The notes under the pieces were generated by a model, which ran no database searches, was not told the DNA's origin, and saw only the letters and a list, made by a program, of their open reading frames with translations. The position numbers and the translations under genes are program-made. A stretch of DNA of 64,000 bases from Pseudomonas sp. SCA2728.1_7 (GTDB lineage Bacteria; Pseudomonadota; Gammaproteobacteria; Pseudomonadales; Pseudomonadaceae). Each line of letters begins with the position of its first letter. The first letter of the stretch is position 1. This document shows, in pieces, positions 1 to 9,977 of this stretch. The stretch spans positions 3,782,001 through 3,846,000 of the forward strand of contig NZ_CP073104.1 in the NCBI RefSeq assembly GCF_018138145.1, given 5' to 3'.

Positions 1-737
1 ATACCCAGCGCGATGAACTGGAAAATGTCCGCAAGGAACGTCAGCAGGTCCTCGCCAAGCTCAACGATGACGTAAAAGCCCGCGACCAGAAACTGGCCGC
101 CCGCGAGCAGGATCAGGCAGACCTGTCTAAAGTCCTTAAAACCATTGAAGAAACCCTGGCCCGCCAAGCCCGTGAGGCAGAAGAAGCGCGGCAGAAAGCG
201 CTGATCGCCCAGCAGGAAGCGGAAAAAAAGCGTTTGCGTGAGGCGCAGGCTGAAAACAGCGACGCCCCACGGAAACCGGTCAAATCCACTCCCGGCGCGC
301 TGGTCTCCAGCAGCGGGGAGACCTTCGGTGGCCCTTTTGCTGCAACCCGGGGAAAACTTCCTTGGCCGGTTGATGGTCGACTGCTGGCACGCTTCGGCGA
401 AAGCCGTGGCGACGATGCCCGGACCAAGTGGGACGGCGTGATGATCAGCGCCTCCGCTGGCAGTCAGGTGCATGCCGTACACGGTGGTCGCGTGGTGTTC
501 GCCGACTGGCTGCGCGGTGCCGGGTTGCTGGTGATCCTTGATCACGGCAACGGTTTTCTGAGTCTTTACGGTCACAACCAGACGCTGCTCAAGTCGGCCG
601 GTGATGTGGTTAAAGCCGGTGAGTCCATTTCCACTGTCGGTAACAGTGGCGGTCAGGACACATCAGCGCTGTATTTCGCAATTCGTCAGCAGGGTCACCC
701 GAGTGATCCGGCGCAATGGTGCCGCGCGCAAGGATAA
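1..737 (+). CDS. envC: EnvC-like murein hydrolase activator (5' truncated by window edge)
   Basis: The reading frame is open from base 3, so the true start lies outside the window. The visible N-terminal part is a charged Glu/Gln/Lys/Arg-rich coiled coil, and the last 130 residues or so form a LytM/M23 domain. That is the usual EnvC layout: a periplasmic coiled-coil protein that activates amidases during septum splitting. The first metal-binding position of active M23 enzymes is replaced (KWDGV where HxGVD is expected), which fits a degenerate, non-catalytic activator. It lies 31 bp upstream of ctpA, a neighbour pair common in Pseudomonas. Assignment rests on domain order and context. Confidence 0.88.
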   Translation, partial: TQRDELENVRKERQQVLAKLNDDVKARDQKLAAREQDQADLSKVLKTIEETLARQAREAEEARQKALIAQQEAEKKRLREAQAENSDAPRKPVKSTPGALVSSSGETFGGPFAATRGKLPWPVDGRLLARFGESRGDDARTKWDGVMISASAGSQVHAVHGGRVVFADWLRGAGLLVILDHGNGFLSLYGHNQTLLKSAGDVVKAGESISTVGNSGGQDTSALYFAIRQQGHPSDPAQWCRAQG

Positions 738-768
738 GCGTGCCGCCTAATTCAGGAGTTCGTTCGAC

Positions 769-2088
769 ATGCTGCATTTGTCCCGCCTTACCTCGCTGGC
801 CCTGACGATCGCCCTGGTGATCGGCGCGCCTCTGGCGTTCGCCGCGCAACCGGCCCCGGCCGTCGCTCCGGCAGGCACAGCCGCAACCTCCAAGGCACCG
901 TTGCCGCTGGAAGAGTTGCGCACCTTTGCCGAGGTCATGGACCGGATCAAAGCCGCCTACGTCGAGCCGGTGGACGACAAGACCCTGCTGGAAAACGCGA
1001 TCAAGGGCATGCTCAGCAACCTTGATCCGCACTCGGCCTACCTTGGCCCGGAAGACTTCACCGAGCTGCAGGAAAGCACCAGCGGTGAATTCGGCGGCCT
1101 GGGCATCGAAGTCGGCGCCGAAGACGGCTTCATCAAGGTTGTCTCGCCAATCGATGACACCCCGGCGTCGAAGGCCGGCATTCAGGCCGGCGACTTCATC
1201 GTCAAGATCAACGGCGCACCGACGCGCGGCCAGACCATGACCGAAGCCGTAGACAAGATGCGCGGCAAGATTGGCCAGAAAATCACCCTGACCCTGGTGC
1301 GCGATGGCGGCACGCCATTCGACGTGACCCTGGCCCGTGCGGTGATTCAGGTGAAGAGCGTCAAGGCGCAGCTGCTGGAAACCGGCTACGCGTACATCCG
1401 CATCACCCAGTTCCAGGTCAAGACCGGCGAAGAGGTCTCCAAGGCCCTGGCCAAGCTGCGCAAGGACAACGGCAAGAAGCTCAACGGCATCATTCTCGAC
1501 CTGCGCAACAACCCGGGCGGCGTGTTGCAGGCGGCGGTGGAAGTGGTCGACCACTTCATCACCAAAGGTCTGATCGTTTACACCAAAGGCCGGATCGCCA
1601 ACTCCGAACTGCGTTTCTCTGCCACCGGCAAAGACGAAAGCGAAGCGGTGCCAATGGTGGTGCTGATCAACGGTGGCAGCGCCTCGGCCTCGGAAATCGT
1701 TGCCGGCGCCCTGCAGGATCAGAAACGCGCCGTGGTCATGGGCACCACCAGTTTCGGCAAAGGCTCGGTGCAAACCGTGCTGCCGCTGAACAACGACCGC
1801 GCACTGAAGATCACCACAGCGCTGTACTTCACACCGAACGGCCGCTCGATTCAGGCACAGGGCATCGTTCCGGATATCGAAGTACGCAAGGCCAAGATCA
1901 CCAACGAGGCCGATGGCGATTACTTCAAGGAAGCCGACCTGCAAGGTCACTTGGGCAACGGCAACGGCGGCGCGGACAAACCGACCGGCTCCGGCGCCAA
2001 GCCCAAAGCCATGCCGCAGGATGACGATTACCAATTGGCCCAGGCCCTGAGCCTGCTCAAAGGGCTGAGCATTACGTCCGGCCGCTGA
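769..2088 (+). CDS. ctpA: S41 family C-terminal processing peptidase CtpA
   Basis: Periplasmic serine protease of 439 residues. A Sec signal peptide (about 1-26, ending AFA) is followed by a helical N-terminal segment, a PDZ domain (about 105-185, with GLGIEV) and the S41 protease core. The catalytic Ser/Lys dyad is visible: GSASASE with the likely nucleophile Ser306, and SFGKGSVQ with Lys331 and Gln335. Spacing matches P. aeruginosa CtpA (S302/K327/Q331), which with its lipoprotein partner degrades peptidoglycan cross-link hydrolases. CAGGAG about 10 nt upstream supports this start. It sits between envC and a deacetylase gene, so all three probably serve the envelope. Confidence 0.93.
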   Translation: MLHLSRLTSLALTIALVIGAPLAFAAQPAPAVAPAGTAATSKAPLPLEELRTFAEVMDRIKAAYVEPVDDKTLLENAIKGMLSNLDPHSAYLGPEDFTELQESTSGEFGGLGIEVGAEDGFIKVVSPIDDTPASKAGIQAGDFIVKINGAPTRGQTMTEAVDKMRGKIGQKITLTLVRDGGTPFDVTLARAVIQVKSVKAQLLETGYAYIRITQFQVKTGEEVSKALAKLRKDNGKKLNGIILDLRNNPGGVLQAAVEVVDHFITKGLIVYTKGRIANSELRFSATGKDESEAVPMVVLINGGSASASEIVAGALQDQKRAVVMGTTSFGKGSVQTVLPLNNDRALKITTALYFTPNGRSIQAQGIVPDIEVRKAKITNEADGDYFKEADLQGHLGNGNGGADKPTGSGAKPKAMPQDDDYQLAQALSLLKGLSITSGR

Positions 2089-2090
2089 GG

Positions 2091-2867
2091 ATGTCTCTGC
2101 GTTTCGTCTTCGTTCTGCTGTGCTGTCTGGCGGGTGCTGCTCATGCGGAGCCCGCCAGCTCAACGCCGCACAAAGCCTACCTGACACTGATCATCGATGA
2201 CCTGGGGCAGAACCTGCCCCGGGATCGCCGCGTGCTGGCCCTGCCCGGCCCGGTGACAACGGCGATCATGCCCGACACCCCGCACGCCACTGAATTTGCC
2301 CGCGAGGCTCACCGCGCCGGCAAAATCGTCATCCTGCACATGCCAATGGATCCGGCCACCGGGCCCTACGCCTGGCACCCCGAACTGCCCATCGAAGAAC
2401 TGGAAAAACGCCTGAACGCCGCGTTCAAAATGGTCCCCTATACCGCAGGCATCAACAATCACATGGGCAGCCGCATGACCGCGCAGCCAGTGGCGATGGC
2501 ATGGTTGATGGGCGAATTGCAGCGCCGGCACAAGTTCTTCATCGACAGCCGCACCAGCGCCCAGACCGTCGCCGCGCAGCAGGCGCAGAAGATCGATCTG
2601 GCGAGTGTGTCACGCGATGTATTTCTGGATGACGAACGCACTGAAGCCGCGATCTACACGCAACTGCAGACTGCGATCAGCCTGGCGCGCAAACAGGGTT
2701 CGGCGGTGATGATCGGCCATCCGTATCCGCAAACGCTGGCGGTGCTCGAGCGCGAACTGCCGAAGTTGAAGGCTCAGGGCATCGAGTGGATCGATATCAG
2801 ACAGATGATCAGCCTGCGCAGCAATCGCGCCATGGCAGGCCATGGCAAGGACGGCGTGTATCGGTAG
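2091..2867 (+). CDS. Divergent polysaccharide deacetylase family protein (YibQ-type)
   Basis: A 258-residue exported protein with an N-terminal signal peptide ending AHA (about residue 19). The body shows the divergent polysaccharide deacetylase pattern: LIIDDLG near the start, an NNHMGSRMT motif near residue 123, FIDSRTS, and GHPYPQ near the C-terminus. The family adopts the NodB-like barrel, but the substrate of these divergent members is not established. The start codon is 2 bp after the ctpA stop, so the genes are almost certainly cotranscribed, as in other pseudomonads. Confidence 0.88.
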   Translation: MSLRFVFVLLCCLAGAAHAEPASSTPHKAYLTLIIDDLGQNLPRDRRVLALPGPVTTAIMPDTPHATEFAREAHRAGKIVILHMPMDPATGPYAWHPELPIEELEKRLNAAFKMVPYTAGINNHMGSRMTAQPVAMAWLMGELQRRHKFFIDSRTSAQTVAAQQAQKIDLASVSRDVFLDDERTEAAIYTQLQTAISLARKQGSAVMIGHPYPQTLAVLERELPKLKAQGIEWIDIRQMISLRSNRAMAGHGKDGVYR

Positions 2868-2984
2868 CACTTTGTGACACTGACACATACATAGTTACCA
2901 CCCGATAACCATCTGCGTTCCCGATAGTGCGACCTGCAACAGGTCGTGACGCCCTCGCGTCGCTTTCAACTATCAGGAATCATC

Positions 2985-4361
2985 ATGACTATCGAAGACA
3001 ACACCGCAGCCCACCCCAAACAGATGGAACCGATCACGCAGGACAATCTGCTGATCAACTTCACCACGGAGTTTCACCGGGTCTGGAGCACCAACGGTTC
3101 CAAAGCAAAACCCGCCACATTCTGGCGCCCCACCCCTGCTCCGGATGCATTGCCAGGCTACTTTCCGCTGGGCGACGTGCTCATTCCCGGCGGCACCAAT
3201 ATCAATGGCGAAATGGTCGCAGCCGTGGTCTGCGAGAAAGATATGGAAGGGGCCCAGAGCACTAAAGGAAAGGCACTGGCCCGCCCTGTCGACTTTGAAC
3301 TTGTCTGGAAAGAAACCGGGGCGCCCAGTGTCACGCCCATGTCGATCTGGCGACCTTTGGCCCCTGTCGGTTACGTCGCTCTGGGGCTCGTGTGCTCCAA
3401 CGATCACTGCAAACCTTCGTTGAACTCGGTGCGCTGCGTCAGGCTCGACCTGGTGATCGCAGCGAACGTCGGCGAGTTGATCTGGAATGACAAGGGCAGC
3501 GGCGCCAAGCTCAGTTTCAGCGCCTTTGGCATCGAACCGCCGACTGCCGCCGCAGGCGACATCCATTTTGCGCCCTGCACCTTCGTTGGCATCCAGGGTT
3601 ATAGCAAGCCTGTAGCACCTCCGACGGCGTACAGCCTGCGCCTGCAAATCCCGCTACAAGTCAGCGCACCGCCGCCAATTCCGACTCTGACCGGGTACGC
3701 GAAGCCCGTAGTAAACGAACCTGCCACTGTCACCCAGATTGCCCGCCTGCCTTGGTTTGTAGTGCGAGACCATGCTCATCCCGGCGAACAATTTCGCAAT
3801 TCGCCCTACTACGAACTGAAAAGGACTGACGAATACGTGCTCATTGGTCACGAGCACAATGAATCGGACAAGTATCGGGCCGTTAAATGGATGGCGTCGC
3901 GCGCGCAAAACGCGCTGACGATGCGCATGTTCCATGGTTTTACCGCCATGGAAATCGTCAAAGCCTGGCCGACCATGCCCCTCAGCGATATCCGCCTGAC
4001 AAAATTCTCAGCCTGCCTGCCGAAGAGTTTGACCCGCACCGAGACGTCTTCCAGCGGCTGGAACGAGCTACGACCTCAAGTGGTAATTGGCATGGCGCCG
4101 AAGCAAACAGCCGTCGCGGTTTATCAGCTGCAAAGCCATTACGAGTTGGTACGGGAAGACGGCACTCAAGTGGCAGTCGACTTTGGTTACACCGATGATT
4201 CAAGCGTGCTGCTGACGCAATATCCGCCGGAGTCCGTCGAGGTCGTCAGCGCATGTCCGCCACTGACGACAGACACCCCGGCAGAACCGGACATCGATGG
4301 CGCCAACGTTAGCGCACAGCCAGCCCCGGACCTGCCGGTTGCTATAGATAGCGCGCCATGA
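2985..4361 (+). CDS. Vps62-related (DUF946-like) protein
   Basis: A 458-residue protein with no signal peptide. Motifs such as FWRP-x-PAPDALPGYFPLGDV and SIWRPLAPVGYVALG form two imperfect repeats of the Vps62/DUF946 type, a family known from fungi and plants and scattered in bacteria. Function is unknown. The ATG at 2985 is preferred over one 39 bp upstream because AGGAAT lies just before it at normal spacing. The stop overlaps the convergent solute-binding-protein gene by 20 bp. Confidence 0.8.
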   Translation: MTIEDNTAAHPKQMEPITQDNLLINFTTEFHRVWSTNGSKAKPATFWRPTPAPDALPGYFPLGDVLIPGGTNINGEMVAAVVCEKDMEGAQSTKGKALARPVDFELVWKETGAPSVTPMSIWRPLAPVGYVALGLVCSNDHCKPSLNSVRCVRLDLVIAANVGELIWNDKGSGAKLSFSAFGIEPPTAAAGDIHFAPCTFVGIQGYSKPVAPPTAYSLRLQIPLQVSAPPPIPTLTGYAKPVVNEPATVTQIARLPWFVVRDHAHPGEQFRNSPYYELKRTDEYVLIGHEHNESDKYRAVKWMASRAQNALTMRMFHGFTAMEIVKAWPTMPLSDIRLTKFSACLPKSLTRTETSSSGWNELRPQVVIGMAPKQTAVAVYQLQSHYELVREDGTQVAVDFGYTDDSSVLLTQYPPESVEVVSACPPLTTDTPAEPDIDGANVSAQPAPDLPVAIDSAP

Positions 4362-5097
4362 TTTCGTCGACCACACCTTCCTTGCGCAACTGATCCAGCG
4401 CAGCCTGAAGCCTGGCGACGACTTCATCGGAGACGTCCTTGTTCAGCGCCAGGTACAACTCGGCACTGTTGAAGCGCAGCACGGTTTTCAGGCCGGTGAC
4501 CCCATCCTGCCGCGCCAGATAGCGCCCGGCAGGATCACCGGTGGCCCACAGATCAATCTGACCATTGACCAGTTTCTTCGCGTTGTCCTGATCGCGCAGC
4601 ACCACAATCGGCTTCAGGCCTTGTTTGGCCAACGTCTCGGCAATCGCATCGCCCTTATAGGCGCCAACCTTGTACTTGCGTGCGTCGTTGACAGTCTCGA
4701 GGGTGATCTTGCTGTCAGCCTTGGCCAGCATGATCCAGTCATCAGGGCCGATGGGACCAACCCATTTGAAGAGTTTTTCGCGGTCCGGCAGGCGCGCCAT
4801 CACAAAAGCGCCATAACCGGGATTTTCCAGCGCGAGTTTATAGACTCGCTCCCATGGAAAACGCAGGGTCAGGCTATAAGTGACGCCGGCACGCTTGAAC
4901 ATTTCGCGCACGATATCGGCGGCGATGCCATTGATGTTCTCGCCTTTGGCGAAGTTCTTGCCATCTTTCGCCATGTTGTACGGCGGAAAGTTTTCGGTGA
5001 GGAGCACCAGATCGGTGTCGGGACTGGTTTCGGCGCGGGCCGTGTTGATGAGCAACATCGATGCACTGGCGAAAACAAGAAGCAGGCGTTTGATCAT
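4342..5097 (-). CDS. Family 3 solute-binding protein (transporter substrate-binding domain)
   Basis: A 251-residue periplasmic protein with a signal peptide ending ARA near residue 22, followed by a two-lobe SBP_bac_3 domain (LLTENFPPYNM, NGIAADIVREMF, KVGAYKGDAIAE). No permease or ATPase gene lies next to it, so it may be an orphan binding protein or a sensor-type SBP. In P. aeruginosa, similar genes lie close to the his cluster. Ligand unknown; polar amino acids are the family norm. Confidence 0.85.
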   Translation of the reverse strand: MIKRLLLVFASASMLLINTARAETSPDTDLVLLTENFPPYNMAKDGKNFAKGENINGIAADIVREMFKRAGVTYSLTLRFPWERVYKLALENPGYGAFVMARLPDREKLFKWVGPIGPDDWIMLAKADSKITLETVNDARKYKVGAYKGDAIAETLAKQGLKPIVVLRDQDNAKKLVNGQIDLWATGDPAGRYLARQDGVTGLKTVLRFNSAELYLALNKDVSDEVVARLQAALDQLRKEGVVDEIMARYL

Positions 5098-5360
5098 GTC
5101 GGGCTACCGGAATCCATGGCGTGCCCAAGAGTGCCTTGGGTGCGCCATGCTGTCCACTGGCCTGTACGGAGTCAATGCACTGCGCTCGAGTGACAAGCGT
5201 CAGCAGGACGATTTTTTCAGTTGTTTTTCAACCAATAAAGCCAGTTTTGAAGAGCCTGCAACTCACATTTTGCTACAGCGCCAACAACACCAAAAAAACG
5301 AATTAAATTAAAGTTTCAATAACAACCAACATAACTTTCAGTCTAGACCAAGGATCGGTC

Positions 5361-6848
5361 ATGAGTTACAAATCAAAACTGACAACAACTCTCGCACTGC
5401 TAACAATTACATTCACGCTGACGTCTTGCGCATACAGTTTTCCGGAAGCCGCGGAGCCTGTTATTTTGAATAATGCTGACGGCCAGAACAATCATTTAAA
5501 TGGCATCGGGCAGATCATCAAAGGAGACCGTCGCTATTGCACCGCTTTTCTTATCGACACCCGCGACTCTGACAATAACTCGAACGGCCCGGCGTATATC
5601 CTGACCAACGGACATTGCGCCTCAATCTGGATTGGAACAGCCGCTGATATGGCCTATCAGGGCCAAATGCAATTCAACTATTTTCAGGACACTCTGCTCG
5701 ATGTCAGGCTTTACGACATTCATCAGGTCAAGTGGGCAAGCCTCGCCGGCACCGATGTCGCGGTCATGGAATTGAACACTTCGCTGCAAGCGGTGATCGA
5801 CGACGGCATCAATCCACTCAAGCTGGGACGCAACGCGCCTGAAAAACCCGGGCCGGTCAATGTCATCGGCGCCCCCTTGAGCGCCCCGGGCCTCAGGCTT
5901 TCGTCCTGTACACAAGAGCCGGCAAACACCACGCTGATCAAGTACCTGACCGTCCATACCGATTATCAGAAGCAGGATTGCAAAGGCATCGAACCGGGCT
6001 CATCCGGCTCCCCGGTCATGGACATCGCAACACGGGAAGTCACCGGTGTGATGTCGGGAACCACCTACGGCATCACAGCAGACGATTTGTGCTTCTGGCA
6101 TGGACTCTGTGCAAACCCTCCCCGTCAATCCATATTGCCTGACCAGGCCAGTCAAAGTTTTCCCATCGATTACCTGATGTCCTGCTTCTCGGCGGGTCGC
6201 TTCAACAGGGACGCAACTGCCTGTACGCTAAAGCCCGACTTTAACTTCAGAGCCAGAAACAACGCAGACGTTACTCTTTATAAAACCCCGGACAAAGGCC
6301 ATGAAAATGGGCCAACCTGGGACGTCAGGTTTTCAATGAACACCGACTTCTTTCGTTTTAAAAATGTGCGCGATGCACAGGCCTGCTACTTACCAGAACA
6401 CTACAGCGACCCGATTAATATCAGTGCCGGCCTTATTAATAAAACGATCGGCAGCGAAGCGGGTTTATATTATCTGTGCCTGATGGGTGTCGACTCAGTC
6501 GATCAAGAAATTATCGAGGGAAAACTGCGCAATGCACAAATTCTGCCGGCACGATTGGTCAATCCGGGAGGAATTCGACTGCCTGAACCAACCCCGCACA
6601 TTAAACCTGGTACTGAAGATCTGTTGATCGAATACCGTGGAACCACAGATCGCAATATCTGGACTCAGATATACGTTGGGGCTGTGAACTCAACGGACTG
6701 TGCCGCCATCGATTCCAGAAGTTACAGCAAGATAGACGACAGTTTTCTGGTACCCAACGATGCCCTGCCACTGACGCTGTGCAGCTACACCATGGATCGC
6801 GATTTCAATACGTCAACTGTGCGTACAGATACACTGCAAAAACCTTGA
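5361..6848 (+). CDS. Trypsin-like serine protease with lipoprotein signal
   Basis: A 495-residue protein starting with a lipoprotein signal, lipobox LTSC with Cys23. The next 230 residues are an S1-type protease domain with a full triad: His85 in LTNGHC, Asp132 in AGTDVAVMEL, and Ser215 in the GSSGSP motif. The C-terminal 220 residues are a separate Cys-containing region with no family I recognise. Likely anchored in the envelope or exported. The gene and its upstream region are visibly AT-richer than the flanking his genes, suggesting acquisition. No neighbour suggests a substrate. Confidence 0.82.
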   Translation: MSYKSKLTTTLALLTITFTLTSCAYSFPEAAEPVILNNADGQNNHLNGIGQIIKGDRRYCTAFLIDTRDSDNNSNGPAYILTNGHCASIWIGTAADMAYQGQMQFNYFQDTLLDVRLYDIHQVKWASLAGTDVAVMELNTSLQAVIDDGINPLKLGRNAPEKPGPVNVIGAPLSAPGLRLSSCTQEPANTTLIKYLTVHTDYQKQDCKGIEPGSSGSPVMDIATREVTGVMSGTTYGITADDLCFWHGLCANPPRQSILPDQASQSFPIDYLMSCFSAGRFNRDATACTLKPDFNFRARNNADVTLYKTPDKGHENGPTWDVRFSMNTDFFRFKNVRDAQACYLPEHYSDPINISAGLINKTIGSEAGLYYLCLMGVDSVDQEIIEGKLRNAQILPARLVNPGGIRLPEPTPHIKPGTEDLLIEYRGTTDRNIWTQIYVGAVNSTDCAAIDSRSYSKIDDSFLVPNDALPLTLCSYTMDRDFNTSTVRTDTLQKP

Positions 6849-6867
6849 GCCGTCGCGCGTCAACAAG

Positions 6868-6903
6868 CCGGGCGGTGAATAACCCTCATGGAGTTCCGCC
6901 CGG
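6868..6903. terminator. Possible bidirectional terminator between protease gene and hisF
   Basis: Eight-base GC-rich inverted arms (CCGGGCGG at 6868-6875, CCGCCCGG at 6896-6903) lie in the short gap between two convergent genes. There is no good T-run on either side, so the call is tentative. Confidence 0.35.
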
Positions 6904-6924
6904 TAGTACGCAAACTCAGCCTGA

Positions 6925-7695
6925 TCAGCGCATGACGATGCCGCGTTTGGCCATGTAAGCCTTGGCTTCCTGCACGGTGTATTCGCCGAAGTGGAAAATA
7001 CTCGCCGCCAACACAGCGCTGGCGTGGCCTTCGAGAATACCGTCAGCCAGATGCTGCAAATTGCCAACGCCACCGGAAGCAATCACCGGAATGCCCAGCG
7101 CATCGCTGATCGCGCGGGTGACGCCGAGGTCGAAACCGTTTTTCATGCCGTCCTGATCCATGCTGGTCAGCAGGATCTCGCCGGCACCGAGGCCTTCCAT
7201 TTTTTTCGCCCACTCGACCGCGTCGAGGCCGGTCGGCTTGCGCCCGCCGTGGGTGAAGATTTCCCATCGCGGGGTTTCGCCAGGGCCGGAGACCTTCTTG
7301 GCATCGATGGCGACGACGATGCACTGCGAGCCAAAATGCTGCGCGGCTTCGCCAACGAATTCCGGGTTGAACACGGCCGCAGTGTTGATCGACACCTTGT
7401 CCGCACCGGCATTCAGCAGGTTACGAATGTCCTGCACGGTACGCACGCCACCGCCGACGGTCAGCGGAATGAACACCTGACTGGCCATGCGCTCGACGGT
7501 ATGCAGCGTGGTGTCGCGGCCATCGACGCTGGCGGTGATGTCGAGAAAAGTAATCTCGTCGGCACCCTGCTCGTCGTAGCGACGGGCGATTTCCACCGGG
7601 TCACCGGCGTCGCGGATGTTTTCGAACTTCACACCTTTGACGACCCGGCCGTTGTCCACGTCCAGGCAAGGGATGATGCGTTTGGCCAGCGCCAT
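6925..7695 (-). CDS. hisF: Imidazole glycerol phosphate synthase subunit HisF
   Basis: A 256-residue (beta-alpha)8-barrel cyclase, the usual size. It starts [22 protein letters not shown], and the first catalytic Asp lies in CLDVD. The second conserved Asp region is LTSMDQDG. With HisH it converts PRFAR plus ammonia to IGP and AICAR, feeding histidine and purine synthesis. It is last in the minus-strand hisB-hisH-DUF2164-hisA-hisF operon, 9 bp after hisA, with GAGG before its ATG. Confidence 0.97.
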   Translation of the reverse strand: MALAKRIIPCLDVDNGRVVKGVKFENIRDAGDPVEIARRYDEQGADEITFLDITASVDGRDTTLHTVERMASQVFIPLTVGGGVRTVQDIRNLLNAGADKVSINTAAVFNPEFVGEAAQHFGSQCIVVAIDAKKVSGPGETPRWEIFTHGGRKPTGLDAVEWAKKMEGLGAGEILLTSMDQDGMKNGFDLGVTRAISDALGIPVIASGGVGNLQHLADGILEGHASAVLAASIFHFGEYTVQEAKAYMAKRGIVMR

Positions 7696-7704
7696 GGTCA
7701 GTCC

Positions 7705-8442
7705 TCAGCCTTTGTACGAATCGCAGAAAGCTTGCGCTTCGGCGACGTCGAGGGTGCCTTCGTAAATCGCCCGGCCCGTGATGGCGCCGATGATGCCCGG
7801 CGCCTTGGCGTCGAGCAGCGACTTGATGTCACCCAGATTGTGGATACCGCCGGAAGCGATCACCGGAATCTTGGTGGCTGCGGCCAGGGCAGCGGTGAAC
7901 GGTACGTTGCAGCCTTGCATCATGCCGTCTTTGGCGATGTCGGTATAAACGATCGAGGACACGCCGTCGGCTTCAAATTGCTTGGCCAGATCAATGACTT
8001 GTACGGTGCTGATTTCAGCCCAGCCATCGGTGGCGACGAAACCGTCTTTGGCGTCCAGACCGACGATGATCTTGCCCGGGAACGCACGGCACGCTTCAGC
8101 GACGAACGCCGGATCTTTAACGGCTTTGGTGCCGATGATCACGTAGCTCACGCCTGCCTTGACGTAGTGCTCGATGGTTTCCAGCGAACGGATGCCGCCA
8201 CCGATCTGGATCGGCAGGGTCGGGTAGCGTTTGGCGATTGCGGTGACCACTTCGCCGTTGACTGGCTGGCCTTCGAAAGCGCCGTTCAGATCGACCAGAT
8301 GCAGACGGCGGCAACCGCCCTCCACCCACTTGGCAGCCATGCTCACCGGGTCATCGGAGAACACTGTGGAATCTTCCATGCGGCCCTGGCGCAGACGTAC
8401 GCAGGCACCGTCCTTGAGATCGATAGCGGGAATAATCAGCAT
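7705..8442 (-). CDS. hisA: ProFAR isomerase HisA
   Basis: A 245-residue barrel isomerase that converts ProFAR to PRFAR in histidine synthesis. The signature start [12 protein letters not shown] carries the catalytic Asp; GGGIRS and YTDIAKDG follow in order. The start at 8442 is chosen over one five codons upstream because it places the conserved N-terminus exactly. It lies 9 bp upstream of hisF. Confidence 0.97.
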   Translation of the reverse strand: MLIIPAIDLKDGACVRLRQGRMEDSTVFSDDPVSMAAKWVEGGCRRLHLVDLNGAFEGQPVNGEVVTAIAKRYPTLPIQIGGGIRSLETIEHYVKAGVSYVIIGTKAVKDPAFVAEACRAFPGKIIVGLDAKDGFVATDGWAEISTVQVIDLAKQFEADGVSSIVYTDIAKDGMMQGCNVPFTAALAAATKIPVIASGGIHNLGDIKSLLDAKAPGIIGAITGRAIYEGTLDVAEAQAFCDSYKG

Positions 8443-8484
8443 CTGGCAAACCTTCAAATTTGAATGTTCAGCTTGGCTCGGAAA

Positions 8485-8745
8485 TCAGTTTTTCTCGAGC
8501 GCCCACAGGTCGCTTTCGATGCTTTCAAACCGCTCTTTGAGGTTGGTCTGCACATCGAAAATCGCCCTGTTGTAATAGTGCGGAGCAATTTCGCGGGTAA
8601 ACAGCTCAAGAATTTCCGCCGCTTCGAACGAACCCAGGTCCAGTTCGAAACGGTCTTCCATGAACCGCTGAATCTTGCGATTGGCCTCGTTCTCCTGTTC
8701 GGGAGTGAGGGTCAGGATCGGCGGTTTGGATTTCTTGGCAGCCAT
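8485..8745 (-). CDS. DUF2164 family protein in the his operon
   Basis: An 86-residue protein with a Lys-rich start (MAAKKSKPP) and a helical, acidic body (QENEANRKIQRFMEDRFELDL). This matches the DUF2164 family, whose function is unknown. Its ATG directly abuts the hisH stop, so it is translated in the his operon, between hisH and hisA. It is not homologous to any histidine enzyme, and the association may simply be positional. Confidence 0.85.
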   Translation of the reverse strand: MAAKKSKPPILTLTPEQENEANRKIQRFMEDRFELDLGSFEAAEILELFTREIAPHYYNRAIFDVQTNLKERFESIESDLWALEKN

Positions 8746-9384
8746 TTACCAGCGACCGTCCCACGCGGCGAAGTTCTGCAGCAATTGCAGGCCATGGGTA
8801 TGGCTCTTCTCCGGATGGAACTGCACGGCGAAACGCGAACCATCGGCCAGCGCCGCAGCGAAATCGACGCCGTAATGACCGCCACCGACCACCTGCCGCG
8901 CGTTGGCGGCGGCAATGTAGTAGCTGTGCACAAAGTAGAAACGCGCCATGTCCGGAATGTCATGCCACAGCGGATGGCTGACTTTCTGCTGCACTTCGTT
9001 CCAGCCCATGTGCGGGACTTTCAGGTGCTCGCCGTCTTCATGCAGGTCTTTGCCGAAGAACTTCACCGCGCCCGGGAACAGGCCGATGCAGTCGACGCCG
9101 TCGTTCTCTTCGCTGGTGTCGAGCAACGCTTGCATGCCGACACAGATACCGAGGAACGGACGATCCTGACTGACTTCACGCACCAGCGAATCGAAGCCGA
9201 GGCGACGGATCTCCGCCATGCAGTCGCGGATCGCGCCAACACCGGGGAACACCACGCGGTCAGCTTCGCGAATCACCGCCGCATCGCTGGTGATCAGCAC
9301 TTTACCGGCGCCGACGTGCTCCAGAGCCTTGGCCACCGAGTGCAGGTTACCCATGCCGTAATCGATAACTGCAACCGTCTGCAT
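8746..9384 (-). CDS. hisH: Imidazole glycerol phosphate synthase subunit HisH
   Basis: A 212-residue class I glutamine amidotransferase that supplies ammonia to HisF. Visible landmarks are [11 protein letters not shown] at the start, the oxyanion loop PGVGA, the nucleophile motif GICVGMQ, and the C-terminal FHPEKS carrying the catalytic His and Glu. Its ATG overlaps the hisB stop by one base (TAATG), indicating translational coupling. Confidence 0.97.
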   Translation of the reverse strand: MQTVAVIDYGMGNLHSVAKALEHVGAGKVLITSDAAVIREADRVVFPGVGAIRDCMAEIRRLGFDSLVREVSQDRPFLGICVGMQALLDTSEENDGVDCIGLFPGAVKFFGKDLHEDGEHLKVPHMGWNEVQQKVSHPLWHDIPDMARFYFVHSYYIAAANARQVVGGGHYGVDFAAALADGSRFAVQFHPEKSHTHGLQLLQNFAAWDGRW

Positions 9385-9977
9385 TACAGAACGCCTTTGG
9401 TCGATGGCATTTGCCCGGCCATGCGCTCATCCAGCTCGACGGCCATGCGCAGCGCGCGGCCGAAAGCCTTGAACACGGTTTCGATCTGGTGGTGGGTGTT
9501 GGTGCCACGCAGGTTGTCGATGTGCAGGCTGACCAGTGCGTGGTTGACGAAGCCCTGGAAGAATTCCTGGAACAGATCAACGTCGAAGCCGCCCACGGTG
9601 GCGCGGGTGTACGGCACGTGCATCTGCAGGCCTGGACGACCGGAGAAGTCGATCACCACGCGCGACAGCGCTTCATCGAGCGGCACGTAGGCGTGACCGT
9701 AGCGACGGATGCCTTTTTTATCGCCGATGGCTTTGGCAAATGCCTGGCCGAGGGTGATACCGACGTCTTCCACCGTATGGTGGTCGTCGATATGCAGATC
9801 GCCCTTGCATTCAATATCCAGGTCGATCAACCCGTGACGGGCGATCTGATCCAGCATGTGCTCAAGAAAAGGAACACCGATATCAAATCGGGCCTTTCCG
9901 GTGCCATCAAGGTTGATCGAGGCTTTGATCTGGGTTTCCAGAGTGTCGCGCTCGACAGACGCCTTACGTTCGGCCAT
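9384..9977 (-). CDS. hisB: Imidazoleglycerol-phosphate dehydratase HisB
   Basis: A 197-residue monofunctional dehydratase without the N-terminal phosphatase domain of the enterobacterial protein, as is normal in pseudomonads. Metal-binding motifs HHTVED and the second His cluster near CTSTTC-equivalent position ([17 protein letters not shown]) are present, along with [15 protein letters not shown] at 9977 is preferred over an adjacent GTG because GGAG lies six to seven bases upstream. It is the first gene of the operon; the promoter should lie in the 270-bp gap upstream. Confidence 0.96.
   Translation of the reverse strand: MAERKASVERDTLETQIKASINLDGTGKARFDIGVPFLEHMLDQIARHGLIDLDIECKGDLHIDDHHTVEDVGITLGQAFAKAIGDKKGIRRYGHAYVPLDEALSRVVIDFSGRPGLQMHVPYTRATVGGFDVDLFQEFFQGFVNHALVSLHIDNLRGTNTHHQIETVFKAFGRALRMAVELDERMAGQMPSTKGVL

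Noticed and set aside
610..2187. 525-residue open frame on the minus strand
   Set aside because: Antisense to ctpA, which has clear catalytic motifs. GC-rich codon bias leaves long false frames; no domain or start signal.
6991..9690. Two long plus-strand frames (490 and 408 residues)
   Set aside because: Exactly antisense to hisF, hisA, DUF2164, hisH and hisB, which are certain.
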